A DNA stretch of 7,117 nucleotides from Anaerolinea thermophila (GCA_022729775.1 DZBA01000174.1:1-7117), one strand, 5' to 3'. Counted from the first letter of the stretch, positions 1-5,681 are shown. Notes: generated by a model from the sequence alone, not told the origin. Numbers and translations are program-made.

Positions 1-1397
1 ACTTTTCCGCGCACAAAGAGAGTCCCCTCTTCCAGCACGCGCTGATAAAACTCATCGTAGGATTTGTACGCGGTACGCATGTCAATGTAGAAGTTGTAAA
101 CCGTCGCGCCCGTGCGTTCATGGACAAGGTGCGCGAATTTCAATCCCTGCATACAGCAAATCACCGAGCAATAGTTGTTGAAGTTTCTGTCGCGCGAGCC
201 AACGCAGTGGATAATGCCCACCGACTTGGGCGTGGTCTTTCCATCGCGCAGCACGATGTTGCCGTTGGTCGGTCCGCCCGCGTTGCTGAGTCGCTCGAAC
301 TCGATACTGGTGAACACATTCGGCAGGCGACCATAGCCATAGTTGCTGACTTGCCGCGCGTCGAAGAGGTCATAGCCCGTAGCGAGGATGATGTTGCCCA
401 CGTCTACATTGAGGATTTCATCTTTTTGGTTGAAGTCAATCGCGCCCGTCGGGCAGAATTTTTCACATGCCTTGCACGTTCCCTTTTGGAAGTAGGTGCA
501 GTTCTCTTTATCCATCACGGGGTATTTTGGGACGGCTTGCGCGAACGGCACATACACCGCTTTGCGATAGCCCAGCCCCGCTTCGTACACATCGTCAATC
601 ACTTTCTTCGGGCATTTCTCCTGACAGATTCCGCAGCCCGTACAAAGCGGCTCGTTGATGTAACGCGCCTTCTTGCGGATGACCACATGAAAACTGCCGA
701 CATAGCCAGAGACATGCTCGACCTCGCTCCATGTCAAGAGCGTGATGTTGGGATGTGTGCCAGCCTCGACCATGCGCGGAGTCAAAATACACGCGGAGCA
801 ATCCAGCGTGGGGAAGGTTTTGTCAAACTGCGACATGTGCCCGCCGATGGAAGGTTCGCGCTCGACCAGATAGACATGGAAGCCGCCGTTTGCAATTTCC
901 AGCGCGGCTTGAATGCCCGCGATTCCTCCGCCGACGACGAGCGTATTCGGATTAATCGGGACTTTCAATTCTTCCAGCGGTTTGTTCTCGATGACGCGCG
1001 AAACCGCGCCAGAGATCACCGCCTTTGCCTTTGCCGTCGCCATTGCCTTATCGGTATGCACCCATGAGACATGCTCGCGGATACAAGCCATCTCGCACAA
1101 AAACGGATTCAAGCCTGCTTTTTCGGTAGCCGTGCGGAAGGTCTTCTCATGCAAGTGCGGCGAACATGCCGCCACCACTACGCGCGTTAAACCAAGTTCT
1201 TTGATGTCCTTCTCGATTAATTCCTGACCGAGACTCGAACACATGAATTTATAATCGCGCGCGACCACCACGCCCCTGTCTTGGAGCGCTTCCGCCGACC
1301 ATGTTGCCACATCTTCGACGTTAACAATGCCCGCGATATTCGATCCGCAGTGACAGACATAAACGCCGACTCGTTCCTGTTTTTTCTCGTCGCTCAT
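1..1397 (-). CDS. hdrA: HdrA, FAD/iron-sulfur subunit of a CoB-CoM heterodisulfide reductase-like complex (partial, C-terminus off the left edge)
   Basis: The frame is open from an ATG at 1397 to the window edge: 465 codons of a protein usually near 650 residues. HdrA is the flavin subunit that passes electrons between HdrBC and a partner oxidoreductase. Visible in order: an N-terminal HdrA region with VYVCHCGSNI (C15, C17), C53 and the AACSPHLHEKTFR block (C78); a dinucleotide/FAD-binding GGGIAG near 156-161; the diagnostic GGHMSQFDKTFPTLDCSAC (C200, C203); ferredoxin motifs CTGCGICQEKCP (C252, C255, C258, C262) and C300 followed by CKACEKFCP (C308, C311, C315); and HCVGSRD followed by CSVICC (C398, C410, C414, C415), which I match to the unusual cluster-binding cysteines of the family. 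The missing part should hold the last FAD-contacting segment and C-terminal ferredoxin clusters. The start overlaps the hdrB stop as ATGA and has a perfect Shine-Dalgarno site. The family assignment is very secure; the physiological substrate is not known from sequence. Confidence 0.95.
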   Translation of the reverse strand, partial: MSDEKKQERVGVYVCHCGSNIAGIVNVEDVATWSAEALQDRGVVVARDYKFMCSSLGQELIEKDIKELGLTRVVVAACSPHLHEKTFRTATEKAGLNPFLCEMACIREHVSWVHTDKAMATAKAKAVISGAVSRVIENKPLEELKVPINPNTLVVGGGIAGIQAALEIANGGFHVYLVEREPSIGGHMSQFDKTFPTLDCSACILTPRMVEAGTHPNITLLTWSEVEHVSGYVGSFHVVIRKKARYINEPLCTGCGICQEKCPKKVIDDVYEAGLGYRKAVYVPFAQAVPKYPVMDKENCTYFQKGTCKACEKFCPTGAIDFNQKDEILNVDVGNIILATGYDLFDARQVSNYGYGRLPNVFTSIEFERLSNAGGPTNGNIVLRDGKTTPKSVGIIHCVGSRDRNFNNYCSVICCMQGLKFAHLVHERTGATVYNFYIDMRTAYKSYDEFYQRVLEEGTLFVRGK

Positions 1398-2386
1398 TTC
1401 ACTACCTCCTTCCCCTCGTGCTTCGTCCAGCGGCGTGGCATGGGCAGACCTTCATCCTTCTTGCGCGGCGCGGACGGGTCTTGCGTAACAGGCACTTCCA
1501 CGCCGATATCCGCCAGCGCGTTGCGCGAGCTGACCATCTCCACGCCAATGCCCAATTCTTCGGGCTGCTTGCCGAAGGCGAGTCCCATAAGTTGCGTAAA
1601 GAACAAAATCGGCATGTGATAATCTGTACCGAAGAAGTGGTTCATTTCATTTTGATAGGCGTCCACGTTCATCTGGCACATCGGGCAGACGGTGACCATC
1701 AGGTGCGCGTCGCGTTCATCCGCGTCCGCGACGAGGCGGCGGATTAATTCAAACGCGGTCTCGGGGCTGATTTGGGTCATGTGTCCGCCGCAGCATTCCG
1801 TCGTCAGCGGATAATCAATCACATCCGCGCCCAGCGCGCGCAGCAGGTCGTCCAACTCGGTGGGGCGTTCATGGTCAGACCAGCGGTGCTGGTAATCGGG
1901 ACGCGGGAGCATACATCCCATGTACGGCGCGACTTTAAGCCCATGCAGTGGGCGCACAACCTTGCTGCGAATTTTTTCCAGTCCCACATCATAGACCAGC
2001 ACGTCAATCAGATGGCGCACATCGAGTGTGCCGGGCGTATAGTGCAGCCCGCCAGCGGCAAGCGCCTCGTTCACTTTATCACCCAACGCGGGACGTTCCG
2101 CCATGTAGTGGTCGGCTTTCGCCAAGTTGAGATAACACGCGGAGCAAGGCGCGACGACAGTCTTCGTGCCGTCCATTTGCTTCGCGGCGAGCGCAAGGTT
2201 GCGGGCGATGAGCGAATACGCGGGGATGAGATTCAGCCCGAGGTATTCCGTCGCGCCGCAGCAGTTCCAATCCTCTATCTCTTCCAGATTCAGGTCGAGC
2301 GGCTCGAGGATTGTGTTGAGCGATTCCATGTACGCCTTCGCGCTGGATTCCATCGAACAGCCTGGATAGAAAATATATTTGCTCAT
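1394..2386 (-). CDS. hdrB: HdrB, CCG-domain subunit of a heterodisulfide reductase-like complex
   Basis: This 330-residue protein carries two complete cysteine-rich CCG domains. The first has C10 (YPGCS), C42-C43 (WNCCG) and C81/C84 (CSAC). The second has C158 (MGCM), C198-C199 (ECCGG) and C234/C237 (CPMC). In methanogen HdrB these motifs bind two noncubane [4Fe-4S] clusters that cleave the CoM-S-S-CoB disulfide. All ten cysteines are kept here, so the active centre is probably functional, although the bacterial substrate (another disulfide, a persulfide, or pure electron transfer) cannot be read from sequence. After about residue 285 there is a roughly 45-residue tail, charged near its end (several K, R, E), longer than a minimal HdrB. 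The ATG overlaps the hdrC stop as ATGA, with GGAG 8 nt upstream, and the stop overlaps hdrA in the same way, so expression is translationally coupled. Confidence 0.95.
   Translation of the reverse strand: MSKYIFYPGCSMESSAKAYMESLNTILEPLDLNLEEIEDWNCCGATEYLGLNLIPAYSLIARNLALAAKQMDGTKTVVAPCSACYLNLAKADHYMAERPALGDKVNEALAAGGLHYTPGTLDVRHLIDVLVYDVGLEKIRSKVVRPLHGLKVAPYMGCMLPRPDYQHRWSDHERPTELDDLLRALGADVIDYPLTTECCGGHMTQISPETAFELIRRLVADADERDAHLMVTVCPMCQMNVDAYQNEMNHFFGTDYHMPILFFTQLMGLAFGKQPEELGIGVEMVSSRNALADIGVEVPVTQDPSAPRKKDEGLPMPRRWTKHEGKEVVK
1404..1411 (-). promoter_or_regulatory. Shine-Dalgarno site of hdrA
   Basis: On the minus strand this reads AAGGAGGT, a full anti-16S match, 6 nt before the ATG at 1397. 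It lies inside the last codons of hdrB. It fixes the hdrA start and suggests independent re-initiation on the polycistronic message. Confidence 0.85.
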
Positions 2387-2979
2387 GAGGTCATCTCCAG
2401 TGTCTTGGCGCGCTCAAGGATGTTATGCAATTGGTCTATGTTCTTGATTTTGTTCGGCGTCATCGCCATGCGACCCTTGGTCAACATGCCCAAGCCCATC
2501 GGCATCATGCCTGGCAGCCGCATGGGGAAATGTTTAAGGTAATGGCGCGAAGCCAAGCCCATCTCGAAACTGCGCCCGTAGGTTTCCACCATCTCCACAA
2601 AGGTCTGTGAAAAATCGGGGGCGGTGGAATCCACGAACAGTTTTTCTTTGATTGCCATGCCTTTGAGCGTGTACATGATGTCCGCGATGTGAACTTCCTG
2701 CGGACAGCGCACGACACAGTGGTAGCAGGCGACGCACATCCAGGGCGTGTTACTGCGCAGCACTTCCTCGCGGATACCTGCCCGCAGCATGGCAAACAAC
2801 ATGCGCGGCGTGTGGTCCATATCCGCTGCCGAGGGACAGGAACCGCCGCACGTCCCGCATTGGATACACATCTCCAACCGCGAAACGCCAGCCGTCTTCA
2901 TGCTGACTTCGTGTAAAAGGGAAAGGTCTTCCTGGCGGGCAAAGCCCGCGCGCACTCTCTCATCTGTCATTTGGGGCAT
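2383..2979 (-). CDS. hdrC: HdrC, two-[4Fe-4S] ferredoxin-like subunit of a heterodisulfide reductase-like complex
   Basis: HdrC is the electron relay between the HdrA clusters and the HdrB active site. This 198-residue protein has two classic cluster motifs: CIQCGTCGGSCP (C38, C41, C44, C48) and CVACYHCVVRCP (C82, C85, C88, C92). The length fits the family (about 185-200). The frame stays open upstream to 3060, but I chose the ATG at 2979 because GGAGG lies 5 nt before it and the extra N-terminal residues look like translated leader. A second ATG at 2970 is possible but its distance to GGAGG (14 nt) is poor. The region around residues 153-173 is methionine-rich (seven Met in 21 residues) and is followed by a short basic, probably helical tail. 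It is the first gene of the hdrCBA operon; the stop overlaps the hdrB start by 4 bp. Confidence 0.94.
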   Translation of the reverse strand: MPQMTDERVRAGFARQEDLSLLHEVSMKTAGVSRLEMCIQCGTCGGSCPSAADMDHTPRMLFAMLRAGIREEVLRSNTPWMCVACYHCVVRCPQEVHIADIMYTLKGMAIKEKLFVDSTAPDFSQTFVEMVETYGRSFEMGLASRHYLKHFPMRLPGMMPMGLGMLTKGRMAMTPNKIKNIDQLHNILERAKTLEMTS

Positions 2980-2984
2980 AATAG

Positions 2985-2989
2985 CCTCC
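2985..2989 (-). promoter_or_regulatory. Shine-Dalgarno site of hdrC
   Basis: On the minus strand this reads GGAGG, 5 nt before the ATG at 2979. It is the main reason to prefer that start over the longer open frame reaching 3060 and over the ATG at 2970. Confidence 0.75.
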
Positions 2990-3002
2990 GTGCCACAACT
3001 CT

Positions 3003-3020
3003 CATCCGCTAAGGCGGATG
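3003..3020 (-). repeat. Perfect 7-bp stem, 4-nt loop hairpin in the hdrC leader
   Basis: CATCCGC (3003-3009) pairs with GCGGATG (3014-3020) around a TAAG loop (CTTA on the transcript strand). It sits 13 bp upstream of the GGAGG of hdrC, so it should be in the mRNA leader. There is no U-run after it, so it is unlikely to be an intrinsic terminator. It could be a dispersed REP-like palindrome or a structure that affects translation or stability; nothing in the window decides this. Confidence 0.6.
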
Positions 3021-3077
3021 CCAACGATTGCTGCTCGGTACGGGCAAGCCGTCCATTCACAGAAAATTTAGAACACC

Positions 3078-3095
3078 CCTAATATCTATATTAGG
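3078..3095. promoter_or_regulatory. Perfect 18-bp palindrome, candidate operator upstream of hdrCBA
   Basis: CCTAATAT (3078-3085), CT, ATATTAGG (3088-3095): two perfect 8-bp half-sites with a 2-bp centre, in an AT-rich non-coding stretch about 100 bp ahead of the hdrC start. This is the geometry of a site for a dimeric transcription factor. I do not recognise the regulator; it does not match the Rex, FNR or Fur consensus sequences I know. The TA-rich core also offers -10-like hexamers on the minus strand, so a bound protein could block a promoter here, but no good -35 accompanies them. The rest of 2980-3200 shows no gene. Confidence 0.5.
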
Positions 3096-3200
3096 TTTCT
3101 GGAAGATAAATATAAGTAACAAAAATAACGCTTAAAATCTGACAAATATCATGTTTATGCAAGTATTGCCATAAGCGAAAATACCCCCGCGCTGCAAATG

Positions 3201-3833
3201 CTACGGAATCATCCCCACTTCTTTTTCCATGACCAAATTCCGCCATGAGAGGAAAGCCTGCCACCAGGAGGAACGCCAGATTTCCTTGTATGCCAATCTA
3301 GCGTAAAAACGCCGCGCTTCTGTATTACTTTCCAAGACTTGAACCCGCGCGCGCGCAGCGCCCCTTTCGCGGATAACCTTCTCCAGACCTCGCATGAGGA
3401 CTTCGCCCGCGCCGCGTCCGCGCTGGCTGCCATCCACCACGACACTGTGAATCAACGCGCTGTCATTTTCCTTGTGCTGATAAACGCCGAAAAGACTGCG
3501 CGCCACCGTCCCCAAAAGACGCAGGGTTGCCGCGAATCCAATCGTCCGAAATGCCTGTGATACTGTGCCGTTCGGCGCGCGGTCATAGGGCTTTTCGCCG
3601 GGGAATTCGATCATGCCGGTGCCAACGACATTTCCGCTTTCATCGCACAACATATAACGATTCCGCAGCGCGGATTCGCCGTTCACCTCAAGCGTAAAGC
3701 GGAAGAGCTCCGCCTGCATATCCAGGCTGCCCGTCAACGCGCCGGGCAATTCCGATTGATAGAGTTGAATAATCAAGCGCGAAATTTCAGGAATATCGTT
3801 TTCAATTGCGGGGCGGATGGTGTATGGGGTCAT
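3201..3833 (-). CDS. GNAT-family N-acetyltransferase
   Basis: A 210-residue protein with the GNAT fold. It transfers an acetyl group from acetyl-CoA to an amine; the substrate is unknown. The acetyl-CoA pyrophosphate-binding motif A is at 130-143, following the SVVVD strand, with R138-G-R-G141-A-G143 fitting the R/Q-x-x-G-x-G/A rule. Motif B is VLESNTEARRFYARLAY (167-182), with N170 and the usual Y177. The N-terminus YTIRPAIENDIPEI is a typical first strand and helix. Between the central strands there is a longer-than-usual, partly hydrophobic insertion (about 87-120). A TTG at 3851 would add six residues, but I prefer the ATG at 3833, since a TATAAT on this strand ends 6 nt before it and neither start has a Shine-Dalgarno site. 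It lies on the same strand as hdrCBA but 221 bp upstream of it and probably forms its own unit. It is divergent to the transporter. Confidence 0.88.
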   Translation of the reverse strand: MTPYTIRPAIENDIPEISRLIIQLYQSELPGALTGSLDMQAELFRFTLEVNGESALRNRYMLCDESGNVVGTGMIEFPGEKPYDRAPNGTVSQAFRTIGFAATLRLLGTVARSLFGVYQHKENDSALIHSVVVDGSQRGRGAGEVLMRGLEKVIRERGAARARVQVLESNTEARRFYARLAYKEIWRSSWWQAFLSWRNLVMEKEVGMIP

Positions 3834-3839
3834 GGGGAA

Positions 3840-3845
3840 ATTATA
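3840..3845 (-). promoter_or_regulatory. -10 box (TATAAT) of a probably leaderless promoter for the acetyltransferase
   Basis: On the minus strand a perfect TATAAT is followed by TTCCCC and then the ATG at 3833. With only 6 nt between the -10 box and the start codon, transcription would begin at or within a base or two of the ATG. No Shine-Dalgarno site is seen and no convincing -35 box is present. Confidence 0.6.
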
Positions 3846-3850
3846 AAGCA

Positions 3851-3891
3851 AAGTTTCTGAGGGTTATGAAGTGGATGAAGTTTCAGAGGGT
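3851..3891. repeat. Pair of 14-bp direct repeats, 27-bp period
   Basis: AAGTTTCTGAGGGT (3851-3864) and AAGTTTCAGAGGGT (3878-3891) differ at one base. The copies start 27 bp apart, and the intervening bases contain further echoes (ATGAAG twice). Just downstream are two abutting CAGAGGTA/CAGAGGTT octamers (3900-3915). They lie directly upstream of the acetyltransferase promoter, in the divergent intergenic region. Confidence 0.7.
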
Positions 3892-3920
3892 CAAAAGGGC
3901 AGAGGTACAGAGGTTTAAGT

Positions 3921-3951
3921 TAGTCGAATCATAGTCGAATATTAGTCGAAT
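3921..3951. repeat. Three TAGTCGAAT direct repeats with exact 11-bp period
   Basis: Identical 9-mers begin at 3921, 3932 and 3943, separated by variable dinucleotides (CA, AT). The spacing of about one helical turn places every copy on the same DNA face. They lie 64 bp upstream of the TATAAT of the permease gene and about 75 bp behind that of the acetyltransferase. They could be iteron-like operator sites for a protein binding cooperatively, or another product of the word-duplication process seen across this region. Confidence 0.7.
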
Positions 3952-3968
3952 CCAGGCAAAGATGCTGG

Positions 3969-3996
3969 ACATTCTACATTCTACATTCTACATTCT
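3969..3996. repeat. Four perfect tandem copies of the heptamer ACATTCT
   Basis: ACATTCT is repeated four times without error, then decays into a pyrimidine-rich stretch that runs into the TATAAT at 4015. It shares the pattern AC-N-TTC-W with the heptamer array inside the permease gene (4397-4424). The array occupies the place where a -35 region for the permease promoter would begin, so copy number could affect promoter spacing. Confidence 0.8.
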
Positions 3997-4014
3997 CTAT
4001 TTCTCATTCCACAC

Positions 4015-4020
4015 TATAAT
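4015..4020 (+). promoter_or_regulatory. -10 box (TATAAT) ahead of the ABC permease gene
   Basis: A perfect TATAAT ends 9 nt before the ATG at 4030, with the C-rich spacer TCCCCCGCC and no Shine-Dalgarno sequence. The predicted transcription start falls within a few bases of the ATG, so the message would be leaderless or nearly so. No consensus -35 box is visible; the heptamer array lies at that distance. Confidence 0.6.
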
Positions 4021-4029
4021 TCCCCCGCC

Positions 4030-5664
4030 ATGAAACCCATCCACCGTATTATTCTCTGGCTTCCGCCATTGACCTTTCTGCTCGTCTTTTTCTTCTACCC
4101 GCTTGGCAACATCTTGAATCTTGCCTTTGACCCCACTGTTATTCTCGACCCAAACAACCTTCGCATTACGTACCACGCAACACGCTTCACGTTTTACCAG
4201 GCGATTCTCTCCACGCTATTAACCTTCCTTCTCGGCATCCCCTCCGCCATCCTTTTCTCGCGCTTCGACTTTCGCGGCAAGTCACTACTGCGCGCCTTAA
4301 CCGCCGTGCCTTTTATGCTGCCCACCGTCGTTGTCGCCGCCGCCTTCAATTCGGTGATTGGGTTTCAAGTTACAGATTACAAGTTACAGGTTTTCGACCT
4401 TCAACCTTCAACTTTCAACTTTTTACTGATCCTTTCCGCCCACGTCTTCTACAACACCACTATCGTGATTCGAATCGTCGGCAACGCCCTCTCGCGTCTC
4501 GACCCAAAACTCGAAGGCGCGGCGCGCTCGCTCGGCGCGGACAGATTCCATGTATGGAAAGACATCACGCTTCCGCTCTTGCGTCCCGCGTTGTTCGCGT
4601 CCGCGCTGCTCGTCTTCATGTTCGACTTCACCAGTTTCGGCGTGATTCTTTTGCTCGGCGGCACAAGTTTTTCCACGCTCGAAGTGGAAATTTATTTGCG
4701 CGTATTAAAACTTCCCAACCTGCCGCTCGCGGCTTTGCTCTCTGTCATTCAATTGATTTTCACCATCATCTTTGCGTTGATTTATTCCCGCGCGGTTCAT
4801 CACGCATCCACGCAAACCGCGCCGCGCTTTTCGCTTGCCCGTCCGCCCAAAAAATTGTCTGAGCGCTTTTTTGTTTTTACGCTTTACGCTTTACTCATTC
4901 TGTTTTTCCTTCTCCCTCTCATTTCATTACCCATTCGCTCCCTGACCCGCCTCGAAGCGGACCGTGGACAACGCGGTGAAATTCAATACGGATTTACCGT
5001 AGATTATTACCGCGAACTTTTCATCAACCGACGCGGCTCTGTGTTTTACGTCCCACCGATTCAAGCCGCCGCCAATTCACTGGGATATGCGGCGCTGACC
5101 GCGCTTTTCTCGCTCACACTGGGATACCCCGCCGCGTACGCGCTTGCCAAACCAAGCCGCCTCGAACAAATTCTCGACCCGCTGATTATGCTCCCGCTGG
5201 GCGCATCCGCTGTCATGCTGGGACTTGGATTCATCATCACCTTTGGGCGGATGTTGGCGTCGCCGTTCTTCGTTCCCATCGCGCACACGCTCATCGCATT
5301 GCCCTTTGTGATTCGCACGTTACAGCCCGCGCTTGCCTCCATCCCAAACCGCTTGCGCGAATCCGCCGCGATGTTGGGCGCGTCTCCTTTTCGCGTTTGG
5401 CAAACCGTAGACTTCCCGATTCTTTCCCGCGCCACGATTAGCGCCGCGACCTTTGCCTTCACCGTCTCGCTTGGAGAATTTGGCGCGACGCTTTTGCTCA
5501 CCCGCCCGGAATATCCCACCATCCCGATTGCAATTCAAAGGTTTCTCTCGCAACCCGGCGGACTTAACTACGGGCAGGGGATGGCAATGGCAACCCTGCT
5601 TTTGGTTTTAACTACTGCCAGTATTATGGTCATCGAAAAAATTAGAATCACAGAAGAGTTTTAG
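4030..5664 (+). CDS. ABC importer permease, fused two-domain type (Fe3+/thiamine FbpB/ThiP family)
   Basis: A 544-residue membrane protein with two binding-protein-dependent permease halves in one chain, about 12 membrane segments. The two cytoplasmic EAA loops that dock the ATPase are clear: E162-GAARSLGADRFHVW in the first half and E444-SAAMLGASPFRVW in the second, each with the conserved Gly (G169, G450) and a following proline-containing segment (TLPLL, DFPIL). Fusion of two halves is typical of ferric-iron (FbpB/SfuB) and thiamine (ThiP) permeases. The start ATG at 4030 gives a normal first membrane segment and is the only good choice, with TATAAT just upstream. Odd points: residues 112-131 are a low-complexity stretch encoded by short repeats, in the predicted external loop before the fourth membrane segment; other heptamer runs encode residues 49-55 and 283-289. 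The ATPase gene follows after 23 bp. No substrate-binding protein is in the window, so the cargo is unassigned. Confidence 0.92.
   Translation: MKPIHRIILWLPPLTFLLVFFFYPLGNILNLAFDPTVILDPNNLRITYHATRFTFYQAILSTLLTFLLGIPSAILFSRFDFRGKSLLRALTAVPFMLPTVVVAAAFNSVIGFQVTDYKLQVFDLQPSTFNFLLILSAHVFYNTTIVIRIVGNALSRLDPKLEGAARSLGADRFHVWKDITLPLLRPALFASALLVFMFDFTSFGVILLLGGTSFSTLEVEIYLRVLKLPNLPLAALLSVIQLIFTIIFALIYSRAVHHASTQTAPRFSLARPPKKLSERFFVFTLYALLILFFLLPLISLPIRSLTRLEADRGQRGEIQYGFTVDYYRELFINRRGSVFYVPPIQAAANSLGYAALTALFSLTLGYPAAYALAKPSRLEQILDPLIMLPLGASAVMLGLGFIITFGRMLASPFFVPIAHTLIALPFVIRTLQPALASIPNRLRESAAMLGASPFRVWQTVDFPILSRATISAATFAFTVSLGEFGATLLLTRPEYPTIPIAIQRFLSQPGGLNYGQGMAMATLLLVLTTASIMVIEKIRITEEF
4174..4194 (+). 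repeat. Degenerate heptamer run inside the permease gene (CACGCAA-CACGCTT-CACGTTT)
   Basis: Three consecutive 7-nt units begin with CACG and drift at their ends. They encode about residues 49-55 in the predicted external loop before the second membrane segment. Taken alone this is weak, but it matches the 7-nt period of the other arrays in and around the same gene. Confidence 0.5.
4366..4424 (+). repeat. In-frame repeat insertion in the permease gene: CAAGTTACAG twice, then a heptamer array
   Basis: CAAGTTACAG occurs at 4366-4375 and 4380-4389 (14-bp, i.e. 2 x 7, period). It is followed by ACCTTCA (4397), ACCTTCA (4404), ACTTTCA (4411) and ACTTTTT (4418). The whole block is in frame and codes for a Q-, T-, D- and F-rich stretch (about residues 112-131). 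Its base make-up differs from the surrounding GC-rich codons of the same gene. Confidence 0.75.
4876..4896 (+). repeat. Heptamer run inside the permease gene (TTTACGC-TTTACGC-TTTACTC)
   Basis: Two perfect copies and one copy with a single change, encoding about residues 283-289 (FTLYALL) at the start of the first membrane segment of the second half. Because the residues are ordinary membrane residues, the repeat may be tolerated or adapted there. Confidence 0.6.
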
Positions 5665-5675
5665 CGCGACAGCCT

Positions 5676-5681
5676 TATAAT
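5676..5681 (+). promoter_or_regulatory. -10 box (TATAAT) between permease and ATPase genes, probably leaderless start
   Basis: In the 23-bp gap after the permease stop there is a perfect TATAAT, then CATCCC, then the ATG at 5688. The spacing equals that of the acetyltransferase promoter (6 nt). There is no Shine-Dalgarno site for the ATPase gene, so it may be made from its own leaderless message as well as by read-through. No -35 is evident. Confidence 0.55.

Noticed and set aside
120..1067. Long plus-strand open frame (315 codons)
   Set aside because: It lies fully antisense to hdrA, which has unmistakable family motifs; the frame stays open because of GC-biased codons. The translation resembles no family I know.
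1772..2542. Plus-strand open frame of 256 codons
   Set aside because: Antisense to hdrB and hdrC, whose cluster motifs prove the other strand; no recognisable protein features.
2980..3060. N-terminal extension of hdrC by 27 residues
   Set aside because: The start at 2979 has GGAGG 5 nt upstream, and the extra stretch contains a hairpin and no HdrC-like sequence.
3158..3200. Intrinsic terminator after the acetyltransferase gene
   Set aside because: On the minus strand only a tiny GCAA-TAC-TTGC palindrome is seen, with no GC-rich stem followed by a T-run.
3343..3356. Alternating CG tract (possible Z-DNA), with a similar one near 6112
   Set aside because: Both lie in coding sequence and GCGC words are common throughout the window, so this is explained by codon choice.
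3834..3851. TTG start six codons upstream for the acetyltransferase
   Set aside because: No Shine-Dalgarno site. The TATAAT overlaps these codons, so a transcript from it would start at or near the ATG at 3833, too late to include the TTG.
3921..3996. CRISPR-like array
   Set aside because: The units are 9 and 7 nt with spacers of 0-2 nt; there are no unique spacers and no cas genes.
5061..5522. Minus-strand open frame of 153 codons
   Set aside because: Antisense to the second half of the permease, which has a clear EAA loop and membrane segments; no features of its own.
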